Of a stretch of DNA of 64,000 bases, positions 23,971 to 34,207 are shown piece by piece. Under the pieces are notes generated by a model that saw only the letters and a list, made by a program, of their open reading frames with translations, did no database searches and was not told the DNA's origin. The position numbers and the translations under genes were made by a program. Each line of letters begins with the position of its first letter. Within the stretch, counting starts at the first letter, position 1. The DNA is from Malania oleifera (Eukaryota > Streptophyta > Magnoliopsida > Santalales > Ximeniaceae), in the NCBI RefSeq assembly GCF_029873635.1, contig NC_080423.1, forward strand, positions 104,203,773-104,267,772, written 5' to 3'.

Positions 23971-25984
23971 TGTAACGACCTGCTATTTAACTGGGTTTAT
24001 ATATATATACGCTATGACATTTAACCTGCTCCGATACCGTACTGGGGAAAACCCCAATCATCAACCTCAGCAGCAAGAAACGGAAGTCAATAAACAAACC
24101 CATATATAATTATATACAATACAATACCAGGGTGCTAACGTTTCCCAAAATATACACATATCACTGTTACCCCAACATCCTCAACCGGTGAGGACTCTAC
24201 AAAAATACTCTAAAAAATGTACTCACTCTCTCTGACAGGGCGGTATTGTGACCTCTCTATCTGCGAGCCTGGTCTGCTCGCCTACCTAGATCACCTAAAA
24301 AATAATTCAACACTGGAATGAGCCAAAGCTCAGTAAGATGAAATATGTTATTACTAGTGTGTGGCAAATGAGTTACAATGTTATGCAAATCTGTTTTCAT
24401 ATAATCATGTATCAATGAATCTGTAAAGCACAATGCTAGAAATAAAGTCTTCATCTTTTTTCTGTTGCTTAACATTTCTGTACTTTAGGTTTTTATGTAA
24501 AATACTGCTGATATATGTATATATATATTTTCTGTTTCTGTAAAACTGTATAAACATAATAGTAACTGTAAACTTCCCTGTGGATAACTGTGTGTCAAGA
24601 TTTAACCTCTCATGATAGGGTTGTGTGGCCCGTAGGCGGGATTTACTCTGGTTGGCCAACCAGGAATATATCACTATACTCCATAGTCTAATCAGCCCTC
24701 CTCTACCCATATCTGATGGGGAGCCTATCCACTCGTGGGCTCTATGGGATCAACCTTTATACCATGTATTATCTGAATAGGTGATTGCACTCTATAAACT
24801 GTATGTAGCTACGGTACCGTGCTCTATAACTGTATGGTCCAACAGGGTCTAATACTATATAATATATATCTATATACCACTATCTGTTTTACCATGATTC
24901 TGTATAACTGTAAAAACCATGACGCTGAGGAAAACTGTATCTATATCACTGTGTTTCTGTAATGAACTATAAATCTATATGTCATGGTACTGTAAAACTG
25001 TATAATCATGGTATTTCTGCAATTACGATAAAATACATTCACTGTCTATATATATATTCTGTAAAACAGATCTTTAAAAATACTATAAAGCAGGTTTCTA
25101 TGTTATATCTATATTCTCAAGCCACACAGTAATTTTAAAACATATTAATCACATTTAGCAAACTATATAAATCTCTGCTGTAAACAATACTTTGGTGGAA
25201 TATTTATAATTTCATGCTGAAAACATATTCATATATCCTAGCATAACATATTTCCCTTACCTGTTTCCTACTAAAAGTCACTTTCTATAACGAGTTCAAC
25301 ACCCGCAGGGTTCTCCACTCAACACCCTGAAAATCATAAATTCCAGAACTAAACATCAATATTTCTTGGCCGACATCATTTTCTATAATTGTCAAAAAGC
25401 CAAAAACTGGATAAAAGACCTTACCCTGGATTTGGGATGAAATTCAATTCCATTTTCCCGACGATCCGCTCCAGCAGACTTACAGAGAACTCCGCCAAGA
25501 GGGTTGTGGTAGCTTCGGATAGTCGATCCGGCGACTGGTAGGACCGGAATCAAAGAGAGAAGGGAGAGAGAAACATAGAGAGAGAGAGAGAGGAGAGAGA
25601 GAGAGGGGCGCTGAATTGTGATAAAAATTTGGTTTTTATCTATTTATAGGGTCAAATTCGTCGACGAGACACGTCACTTCGTCGACGAATCCTTCAGTAA
25701 ATTCGTCGACGAAACCTTGTATTCGTCGACGAAATTCAGAGTAGCTCAAATCGTCTCTCGGTATTTTCTCATCGACGAACCCCTGTATTCGTCGACAAAA
25801 TTCTGAAGACTTTCGTCGACGAAACCCTGTGTTCGTCGACGAAGCTTGGCAATTTTTTGAAATTTTCATTATCTCCAAAATGCAATGTCGTTGACGAAAC
25901 CTGTCTACAGCCTCCTTCTGTTCATGTTTCCATTTTCTCTCCCTCTTTATTATTAAAATACTATTATTTTTTTGGTTCGTTACA
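23971..25984 (-). mobile_element. Solo gypsy LTR in copia-1 (TSD GAAGT)
   Basis: 2014 bp, ends TGTAACGACC and GGTTCGTTACA, flanked on both sides by GAAGT. The TATA box on the minus strand (25641-25648) gives its orientation. The GTCGACGA cluster spans 25660-25905, upstream of the TATA box. Donor-like CAG/GTAAGG is near 25260. A 16-bp perfect palindrome CTGGTTGGCCAACCAG lies at 24648-24664. It has no internal region. Confidence 0.95.
25641..25648 (-). promoter_or_regulatory. LTR TATA box
   Basis: The minus strand reads TATAAATA within the solo LTR. The palindrome cluster begins about 20 bp upstream of it. Confidence 0.7.
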
Positions 25985-26959
25985 GAAGTGACTTGCCAAT
26001 GGTGTATTTACAACCTTAGCGTTGCTCATGTTGAACCTCTATAAAACACGGCTGATGTACTTTGACTGAGATAACTGCAACGTTCCTTGTTTCTTATCTT
26101 TGGAGATCTACATCCCAAGAATCTGCTTTGTAGGACCCAAGTCTTTCATATCAAATTCCTCTGACAATTGCTGCTTCAATTTTCTGATCTATTCTATATC
26201 TAATCCTGCTACTAGCATATCATCAACATATAATAGTAGAATAATATAGTTAGCACGATATCTTTTGAAGTAGCAACAGAGGTCGGTATTACACTTCTAA
26301 AAACTGTTCCTCTACATATAGCTTTCAAATTTCTTGTACCACTATCTAGGAGCTTGTGTGAGACCATAACAACTCTTTTTCAATTTGCATACAAGATTCT
26401 CTTTACCTTTAACTGAGAAACCTTCTGGTTGTTGCATATAAATTTCCTCATCAAGATCACCGTGAAGAAATGTCGTCTCCATGTCCAACTGTTCAAGATG
26501 TAAATCCTCTGAGGCAACAATACTCAGAACAGATCTGATGGTTGTTATCTTGACATTTGGTGCAAAAATATCAGTGTAGTCAATTCCTTCCTTTTTTTCG
26601 AAACCTTTGACTACTAACCGAGCTTTATACCTCTTGGAACCATCATGCTCTTATTTAATCTTGTACACCCATTTGTTGTAAAGAGTCTTCTTACCATTGG
26701 GCAACTTAGCTAGTTCCCATATTTTGTTGGAGTTAAGAGACTTCATCTCGTCTTTCATTGCAAGCTCTCACTTGCTCGAATCTCCTGCCTGACATGCTTC
26801 GACATAACATTCAGGTTCTCCTCCATCTGTAAGAAGTAAATGGTTCACATACCTCCTGTTTGGTATATGTTGTCGAGAAAATCTCCTAAGCTCTGGTGCT
26901 GGAATAAGAGGTGGTAATGAAACAATCTACTCCACATGTTCCTCTGCCTAAGGATTCTT
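25985..26959 (-). pseudogene. copia-1 reverse transcriptase, broken
   Basis: No frame longer than 60 codons survives, but the catalytic box LLYVDDMLVAG can be read on the minus strand with YVDD at 26219-26230. Thumb and palm pieces surround it, and about 26420-26750 contains N-terminal motifs. The domain is continuous with 23249-23970 if the solo LTR and one GAAGT copy are ignored, and with 29146 onward across the second solo LTR. Confidence 0.8.
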
Positions 26960-27954
26960 TGTGACGACCTGCTTAATTTCCACATTTTTTATATATTACA
27001 AAATCACAACCCTCAACTCAACAGATTATAATTCACTTGGACCCGTGGCTACCAGGGATACCTCAGAACACATAACGGAAGCCTAAACAGCAGGAAACAT
27101 ACAATCACAGTATTATAAATATGAAAATATCCATCACATTACCATAAATACCAGAGTCACTACAACCACTGTACTTCAATATATACATCCCAAAAACAAG
27201 ATCTAGGGACATTTCCCACAAAATCCAACTGTCCCTACTAACACTTACCCTTCAAAGAGGGCAGACAAACAACACTAGATCAGCAGGACTTTTTTCGCTC
27301 TCCTATCTAGGACTCCTGAAAAGTTTATAAAATTTTGGGGTGAGAAACCTCTCAGTAAGGGAAATAAACTAATATCAGTGTATGGCAACATGAGTATTCT
27401 GTTTTATACATATACCATACAGAACATATTCGGTAACTATTTTGTCAAATCTGGGAAAACATATATATCATCAAACATGGCAGAACATACTACATTATCA
27501 TAAACATATTTCATCTCATATAATAATAATACAAAAACATTTCTAGTAGATTAGCTGGTTATTGTCATGTATTGCACCCACATGAATAGGTTGTGTGGCC
27601 CGAAGGGGGGACCTGACAATGGTTGGCCGACCATTGCCAAGTCAAAAGAACAGTCTGTAAGTCTGATGGGTTTGTTAGACCTGGTTCGTACACTAGGGGC
27701 GCTCACACACTTCTTAAAAACCACATCGACCATCCAATCTCACACCACTCTGTACAGCAGCGTTAACACAGATATCATGATCATGATGACCATGGACACA
27801 TAGCAATGGAACCATGCAAGTGCTAGCCTAGACCAAGCCAACCAGGTTCTGATATCATATAACATATACTAAAACTGTGATACATGAATATTTCATATCA
27901 TTAATTATCAAATCAATCATATCATTTTGCATATATACATATATCATGAAAATC

Positions 27955-28200
27955 ATCGACCTGTACGCCAGTATTACACATTTTACCATAGCTCGGCTCG
28001 TACGCCGGTAAATTATAGCACAGCCCGTACGCTGACAAATCATTTCCATAGCTCGGCCCGTACGCGGGTAAACATATCCATAGCTCAGCCTGTACACTGA
28101 CAAATCATACACATAGCTCAGCCCGTACGCCGGCAAATCATACACATAGTTCGGCCCATACGTCGGCAAATATATCAAAATCTTGGTCCATACGCCGGTT
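27955..28200 (-). repeat. Type-A tandem repeats in LTR
   Basis: About seven units near 30-35 bp built on GCCCGTACGCCGGCAAAT (plus-strand view). The same array appears at 44360-44640 and, inverted, at 49630-49915 and 58870-59115. It lies between the conserved donor-like and acceptor-like sites. Confidence 0.88.
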
Positions 28201-28802
28201 TTCTATTATAAAAATTTATATCATTAACACATTCCCAAAAAACAGTATTTCATAACAATTTCTACTCATACCACACTAATAGCTTTTTCGCATATTCAAC
28301 ATACCATCATTTTCAACAGTATTTTCCCAAATATAAATCATATATAAATATATTTATTTTCCTAAAATCAAATGCTATAAAAATATACATATTTTTTATA
28401 AAATACTAGTTTAGTTTATCCCCTTACCTGATTCTTGAAAAACCCCTAAGAAAATATATCCTGCACCCGTAGGGTTCCCAACTCAACACCCTGGAAACAG
28501 TATTCCCCAAAACTAAAGTTCAGTATTTCTACATGTATAACACTTTCTACAACTGCAAAATAACCAAATACTAAGTAGAAAGTCTTACCCTGAATTTGGG
28601 ATGGTTTCCAATTCAGCCCCACCAACGATCCGCTTCGGCAGACTTGCAAAGAATTTTCCCAGGAGCGTCGTGGTGGCTTCAGATCATCGAACTGACGGAA
28701 ATCCGACCCAAAATCTTAGTAAGAAGGAGGAGAAACCGTATGAGGAGAGAGAGAGAGAGAGATTCGGCCCAAGAAAAATGACTGAAAATTCTCGTTTAAC
28801 CC

Positions 28803-28810
28803 TATTTATA
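28803..28810 (-). promoter_or_regulatory. LTR TATA box
   Basis: TATAAATA on the minus strand, next to the palindrome cluster of this solo LTR. Confidence 0.7.
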
Positions 28811-29150
28811 CTATGGGATTCGTCGACAAGCCACGTCACCTCGTCGACGAGTCTTATAGAAAGTTTATCAACGAACTTCAACCCTCGTCAACGAATTTTA
28901 GGTTTCCACAAATTCTGTCTCGGTATCTTCTCGTCGACAAATCCTATCCTCGTCGACGAGCTCCTCATATACCCTCGTCAACGAGTCCCCTGTGTTCGTC
29001 GATGAGGAGCTGAAAAATTCCTCGAAATTATGCCATCCAAAATGCAATGTCGCGTTCATCGACGAAGTCGACTGCCTCCTTCTGTTCCTGTTTCCATTTC
29101 CCTTTCTTTTATTATTTAAATACCATTATTCTTCGGATCATTACATTCTT

Positions 29151-30349
29151 GGTATTCTGCTGAGGATTCTCGGTGTTCTGCTGACGTATCCTTACACCTT
29201 CTAAAACATCATCCACATCTACAAAGATTGTTTCAGATTCTGTAGATTCTATTGTGTGTCTATCTTTGTACATCACCTTTTCATCAAAAATCACATCTCT
29301 TCTTTTAATCACCCTTTTGTTTTCATCATTCCAAATGCGATATTCATATTCATCTCCACCATAACCGATGAAAGTGCATTTCCGGGATTTTGGATCCAAC
29401 TTATTCCTGACATGATCATTGATATGTACATATGCAATACAACCAAAAACTTTCAAATGTGAAGTCTTACCTCTTTATTACTCCATACTTCTTCTGGTAG
29501 ATTATAGTACAATGGTACTGATGGACTCCTGTTAATCAAATAAGCTGTTGTGTTGACTGCTTCTGCACAAAACATCTTTAGCAAGCCTGACTACATATGC
29601 ATTCTAGTTTTTTCTGTCAACGTTCTATTCATCTGCTCGGCTACGCTGTTGTGTTGAGGCATACCTGGCACAGTTCTTTCCATTCTGATACCATGCTCAT
29701 AGCAAAATTTCTTGAATTCGGTGCCAACATACTCACCATCGTTATCTTTTCTTAGTTTTTTTATTTTCAAACCAGTTTCATTTTCTACCATTGCTTTCCA
29801 AATTTTAAAAGCATAAAAAACATCATATTTATATTTTAAGAAGTAAACTCATACCTTCCGTGAATAATTATCGATAAATGTGACGAAGTAATGCTTCCCA
29901 CTTGTGGACGAAATGGTTGTTGGTCCCCATACATCTGAGTGGACTAGCTCAAGTCTCTCCTTCTTTGGGGTACTGATTTTTGTCTGGAAACTGACTCTAT
30001 TTTGTTTCCCAAATATGCAATCCTCACATGTGTCAATCTTTACTGATTGTAAATCACTTAACTTACCCTTTGAGTGCATCACCCTGAGTCCCTTCTCACT
30101 TAGGTGTCCGAGTCATTGATGGCATAAGTTGCTATCATCATTTCTTGTAACAACTGTAATAGACATGCATGCATCAGGAGTTACATAAAGAGTACCTCTT
30201 TTCTTACCTCGTGTAATTGTCAATGGACCCTTCGAGATCTTCCATTCATAACCAATGAAAGATGTGTTATATCCTTCGTCTGCCAGTTGACCGACTGAGA
30301 TCAAATTCTTCCTTAGGTCTGGATATATCTGACATCTCTCAGTCTCCAT
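29151..30349 (-). pseudogene. copia-1 integrase, broken
   Basis: Pieces cover the GAG-pre-integrase region (30113-30349, then 29849-30082) and the catalytic core. Motifs are the zinc-binding CEDCIFGKQNRVSF, the first catalytic Asp in HSDVWGP, the second in LRKDNDGEYVG and the Glu in HNSVAEQMNRTL. The C-terminal part (29112-29456) carries FGCIAYVHI and FIGYGGDEYEYRIW. Frameshifts and stops separate the pieces. The core residues are present, so the damage is mostly to the frame. Confidence 0.9.
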
Positions 30350-30605
30350 ACTAGCCCATTCATATTGATCTTCATTGTCCCTTTGCCAACAATGTCGCAG
30401 GGTTGATCATTGTCAAGATATACTTTAGTGAAATTATCTCATATATACTCCTTTAGGCAATCTCTGCTGCAAGTGGCATGGAATGAAGCTTCAGAGTCTA
30501 ATATCCAAGACACCTTTTTGCTCTCTAAAGAGCAGATCAACAAATCATCATTTTCTGAAGCAACATTTGCTTCTGTCTTTGCCCTCGTCTCGTATTCTTT
30601 CTTCA
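30350..30605 (-). pseudogene. copia-1 aspartic protease, broken
   Basis: The minus strand reads VSWILDSEASFHAT. The active site is D-S-E-A rather than the usual D-S-G-A, a loss of the catalytic-loop glycine. The domain follows the zinc knuckle directly, as expected. Confidence 0.7.
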
Positions 30606-31350
30606 GACTTCTATACTAGTTCTTGTAATGACCAGTTTTTTCACAGTTCCAGCACTCAATAATTTTTGTGTCCTAGGAACCTGTGTCTTAATAACTTCTA
30701 GGATTTCTGAATTTAGACCGTCTGGGCCTAGATCTGTCGTGGTTGTTGGATCGTCCATGCCTGTTTCCTCTACCTCGGCTTTCCATGTTCAAGGCTGAAC
30801 TCGAAGCGGAGCCATGGTTTGACTATATTCTGATTTCCTCCATCAAAATCATGCCGACAACCTCATTGTATACAAGCTTTGATTTCCCTGTGAAGCTACA
30901 GATTGCAGTAACAACACCATTCCAACTTTCAAGCAACTGAATGAGAATCAGTAGGGCATGAATCTCATTATCAAATGTTATCCCGACTGAGGCGAGTTGA
31001 TTCAAAAACTCGTTGAAATTATTCAAATGTCTGCTAAAACTTTCATCTGCAGACATGCTCATAGTAAATAATATTTTCATAAGATGTACCTTGTTAGCGG
31101 CTAACGGCTACTCGTACATATTAGAAAGCGTATCTATCAGAGACTTGGTGGATGATATATGCTTGATATTGAATTCCACGAAGTTTGACAACGTCATTCT
31201 AATGACTCTAAGAGCTTTTTGATCAAGCAACTCCCATTTTTCCTCGTTCACAGATGTTGGCTTACCCTTCAATGGTAAGTGCAACTCCTTCCCAAACAAA
31301 TAATCTTCAATCTGCATCTTTTAGAAACTGAAATTGTTGTCGTTGAGCAT
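30606..31350 (-). pseudogene. copia-1 gag with zinc knuckle, broken
   Basis: The likely start is the ATG at 31350, but a TAA follows within ten codons, before KMQIEDYLFGKELHLPLKG. Pieces 31108-31317 and 30823-31080 cover the UBN2-type gag (EKWELLDQKALRVIRMTLS, MSMSADESFSRHLNNFNEFLNQLASVG). A knuckle CWNCEKTGHYKN follows at about 30618-30655, and its final Cys is replaced by a stop. Gag packages the element RNA. Confidence 0.85.
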
Positions 31351-32024
31351 TTTGATTTTTGAACTCTTTTCATTTGACACCTCAATTCGCTAATATAGAG
31401 ATGGAATTAGCTCAAATGGATAGCACGGTTGGATGCGTAACGGTCGAAAACCTTAGAAATGGTTCAAGTCGTTCGAAAAATGAACCTAAAACAACACCAA
31501 AAAGTTTGGTCAAAGATCAGGTCAAACATGGCCAACGCTGACATGGTAGGTGCTGACGTGGCCTCTGATGTGGTGCTGGGGCCCACCTGCTCACGTGGCA
31601 GTGCTGCTCTGGCAAGTGCTGACCTGGCACTGGCTCAGCGCTGCTAGAGTGGCTGGGTCTGGAGCGGGCCAGGTCGAATACAGATCCTAGGTCGGGTGTA
31701 GACTGGGTCTTGGGTTGGTCCAGTTTAAGTGAGTTGCCGAGTATGGCCAAGTGTTAGTCGGGTCAGGTCAAGGCAGTCCGGGGGAGGAAGATGCGTGGTA
31801 CGCGCGGGGCACATAAGAGGCAGGTCACTGGCATGTGACGAGGCATCCTGCTCCGGTGAAGTGCGCATGTGCCTCCGTCTAAGCTCCTTTCGAGCTCCAG
31901 TTTGCACTGTTGGCTTTGTCTTGGCAAGGTGAACGTGATGGTGGCCTCAAAAAATAATTTCGAGCCACTGGACAGAGCTCTGATTTCAGTGAATACTTTG
32001 ATCTAGTCTTTCTGCTCCAATTGG
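31351..32024 (-). other. copia-1 leader region, GC-rich
   Basis: About 670 bp between primer site and gag. It is markedly more GC-rich than the rest of the window, with short repeats of CTGACGTGG and CTGACATGG type at 31535-31575. No conserved coding region is visible; the short open frames on both strands overlap each other and look incidental. Confidence 0.6.
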
Positions 32025-32036
32025 GCTCTGATACCA
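32025..32036 (-). other. copia-1 primer-binding site (tRNA-iMet)
   Basis: The minus strand reads TGGTATCAGAGC, two bases from the 5' LTR; it matches the complement of initiator Met tRNA. Confidence 0.9.
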
Positions 32037-32038
32037 CT

Positions 32039-32337
32039 TGTTAGGACCATGTGAGCAACTAGAAAAATATGACACTAGAAATTTACGTGGTTCGGTCAAG
32101 ATCGACCTACGTCCACGGAGCACACCAAAAATTCACTAAAAACCGCCAGAAAGAAATACAACTCTCTTCTTCCTCTCACTCTCTTCCTCACACTCTCTTC
32201 TTCCTCTCTTTTCTTCTCTGTATCTTCTCTGTGCATCTTACAACTATTCATCAAGATAAATGAAGATAAATGGCACAACTTGCACAGCTTGCAAACCACG
32301 TTTCCAACTCAGTGTCTCACGCGTCCCCAGCACAATA
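32039..32337 (-). repeat. copia-1 5' LTR with internal deletion
   Basis: 299 bp against 405 bp for its partner. The missing part lies between a CAACT junction and TCATCAAGATAAATG, a short direct repeat present twice in the intact LTR. The TATA box lies inside the deletion, so this 5' LTR has probably lost its promoter. Confidence 0.9.
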
Positions 32338-32342
32338 GTAAG

Positions 32343-32485
32343 CGATAAGAGATGGACTATGTTTTATTGTATAGCTTGAGTCCCAAACTGAGCCTACAAA
32401 GAAACTTTAAGGGTCTATTTGGATTAGTGTTTTGCTTGGAAGAGAAAAAAAAAAAAGGAAATTCATTTTCCACTTTGTTTGCCCC
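32343..32485. other. Intergenic DNA
   Basis: Short AT-rich spacer between copia-1 and the SINE; nothing else is seen. Confidence 0.4.
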
Positions 32486-32707
32486 ACTTGGGATTGCTCA
32501 ATTGGTAAGGCTAGGGTTTGGTATGCCGCATGATTGAGGGTTCGAGTTCGCTGCCTCTGAGATCAACCTCTAAGTTCAAACTCATGATTTACTTAGATTG
32601 TTGGCTATGTGGCTCGTTCACGTTTCGTGGGTTTATTGTCACACCAATGGATTTAATGTAGATTATCGGTGGTTGGAGTTTCCGCATTATATAAAAAAAA
32701 AAAAAAA
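32486..32707 (+). mobile_element. tRNA-derived SINE
   Basis: About 220 bp. A Pol III A box resembles TTGCTCAATTGG (32494-32505), and a B box GGTTCGAGTTC (32539-32549) lies some 35 bp downstream. The end is an A-rich tail at 32693-32707. The head resembles a tRNA gene, but no cloverleaf with a complete acceptor stem can be folded, so it is read as a SINE. Target duplications were not identified. Confidence 0.7.
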
Positions 32708-34207
32708 TGAAAAAGCAAAATCCTCTCTATTTTCCTTTCTTTTCCTCAATATTTTTTCAAGTTCCAAACAAACTATAAGTGTTCGTTTGAATCAGGAATT
32801 TTACTTGAAGAAAGGAAAATAATAAGGAAACTCATTTTTAATTGTATTTTTCTTCTATATGAAATACTATTAAAAATAAAAAAAAAATATTTTAATACAA
32901 TTAAAAATTAAGAGAAATCATATATTAATGATTCGTAAAATCAAAATTTTGTTCATGTATATGATATATTTGTTATTATCTTTCACTTTCCTTGATAACT
33001 AAACATGAAAATATAGATTTTTTAATATTTTATTTTCTCTAATATTTTCTAAATTTTCAACCAGACCTAAAAGATAAAAAAAAAAAAAAAAGCAACAAAA
33101 CATGTACTATAAGTGAGCCAAGATTGACATAATTAGCATTAGAGCTAGTCCTATAATTATTAGTATTTGAGCCAACTAGAGACGATAAGGTCTAAGTAGT
33201 TCGTATTGAATAAAAGTTGGGTCTTACCGTTTACACATGATATTTGTGATTTGCATGCTTAAAAATTTAACACGTAATGTCACAAAATTATCTAATAAAT
33301 AATTACTGGATTGCTTATTTTTTGTACCACTTTGAAATCCCCCCCACCCCCCAAAAAAAAAACAAAAAACAAAAAACTAATAATATTAGCATTAATATGA
33401 ATTAAATTATGTGATCCTTTTTAAATGATAATATTTTGTACCTTTTGAAATGAGATATTTTGCACCAAAAAAATTTGTAGAAGAGTTGGGGGACCCCTCA
33501 TAAAGGACGATTGAAGTGTTCGTGATCGACTCTGTTGAGAGATTATTTAATTGCATGCATGCACCCCACCCCATACGTATGCCATTTAGACATTAATAAT
33601 TAAGTATAGAGTAGTAGTGAGGATTAGAACAAAACAGGGTACTTCATTAAAGGCTCTTGTGTGGCCAACTGGAGTCCATTTTTCCTTCTTGATTCTCGAC
33701 TTCCTGGATGAAGTGACCAAATTGGATCAATTATTCAAAAGAAATAGAAAGGTGTGAGGGGCCAAGAAAACAAAGAAATTCAGTAGAAAAACAAAAAGTA
33801 ATCTTTCGGGAAATGCGTAAAGCAATTAAAAGTCAATAATCACCAAGAGGAAAGGACATTATTTTAGATTAAAAAAATGACGAAATGAGCGAGCAGCCTG
33901 TAGAAAATTTGAAATGCAGGGGAAAGTTCCTCACATTCCGCATTTGACAAAACACTCGAGAGGCATTTTCAAAGCATCCAAACCCTCTCGGTTCCATGAC
34001 TGGGTAAGATTAGAAATCATGACTATGCATTCTGCGAATTGGGAAATGCTCGGCTAGCTTCCTTCCGATTTCTGAGAAGAGGGAGGTGGGAAATGCTTGG
34101 AATTTGGAAATTATATTCTTCTTCTTGGGTTTGTTGATCTGTAAAATTGAGCTACGGCAGAACAGGGCACGAAGCAGAGGCAGCCTTCAAGGGGATCTTC
34201 CCATCAA
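32708..34207. other. AT-rich upstream region of the receptor kinase gene
   Basis: No coding region. A C-run/A-run simple stretch lies at about 33340-33380. The last 300 bp before the LecRK start should hold its promoter and 5' UTR. A CATGCATGCA (RY-like) element occurs near 33553 and a TTGAC core (W-box-like) near 33944. Both are short and could be chance. No convincing TATA box is placed. Confidence 0.4.

Larger units (their letters stand above)
26960..29145 (-). mobile_element. Solo gypsy LTR in copia-1 (TSD TTCTT)
   Basis: 2186 bp, ends TGTGACGACC and GGATCATTACA, flanked by TTCTT on both sides. The minus-strand TATA box is at 28803-28810, and the GTCGACGA cluster spans 28815-29065. CAG/GTAAGG is at 28424-28430 and TTTTCAG/GAG at 27314-27322. 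A hairpin lies at 27613-27639 and type-A tandem repeats at 27955-28200. It interrupts the region between integrase and reverse transcriptase. Confidence 0.95.
22774..32342 (-). mobile_element. Ty1/copia element (Tork-like), copia-1
   Basis: A structurally complete minus-strand copia element bounded by the 5-bp duplication GTAAG (22774-22778 and 32338-32342). LTRs are 22779-23183 and 32039-32337. Order from the 5' end: LTR, tRNA-iMet primer site, long GC-rich leader, gag, protease, integrase, reverse transcriptase, RNase H, polypurine tract, LTR. Two solo gypsy LTRs interrupt it. Without them it is about 5.35 kb, normal for copia. The gag sequence resembles the Tork group. The frame is broken at many points. 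Confidence 0.93.

Noticed and set aside
27955..28200. Repeat array that could be mistaken for CRISPR
   Set aside because: Units are directly adjacent, drifted and without unique spacers. The same array occurs in several LTRs, and the DNA is a plant nuclear genome.
31459..31932. Overlapping open frames on both strands in the copia-1 leader
   Set aside because: Short, overlapping on opposite strands in GC-rich untranslated leader, with no family resemblance.
32486..32570. Functional tRNA gene
   Set aside because: A and B boxes are present but no full cloverleaf, anticodon arm or terminator T-run fits; the A-rich tail indicates a SINE.
33553..33562. RY-like CATGCATGCA element upstream of LecRK as a regulatory site
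   Set aside because: Ten bases in an AT-rich, 650-bp-distant position can arise by chance; no second element supports it.
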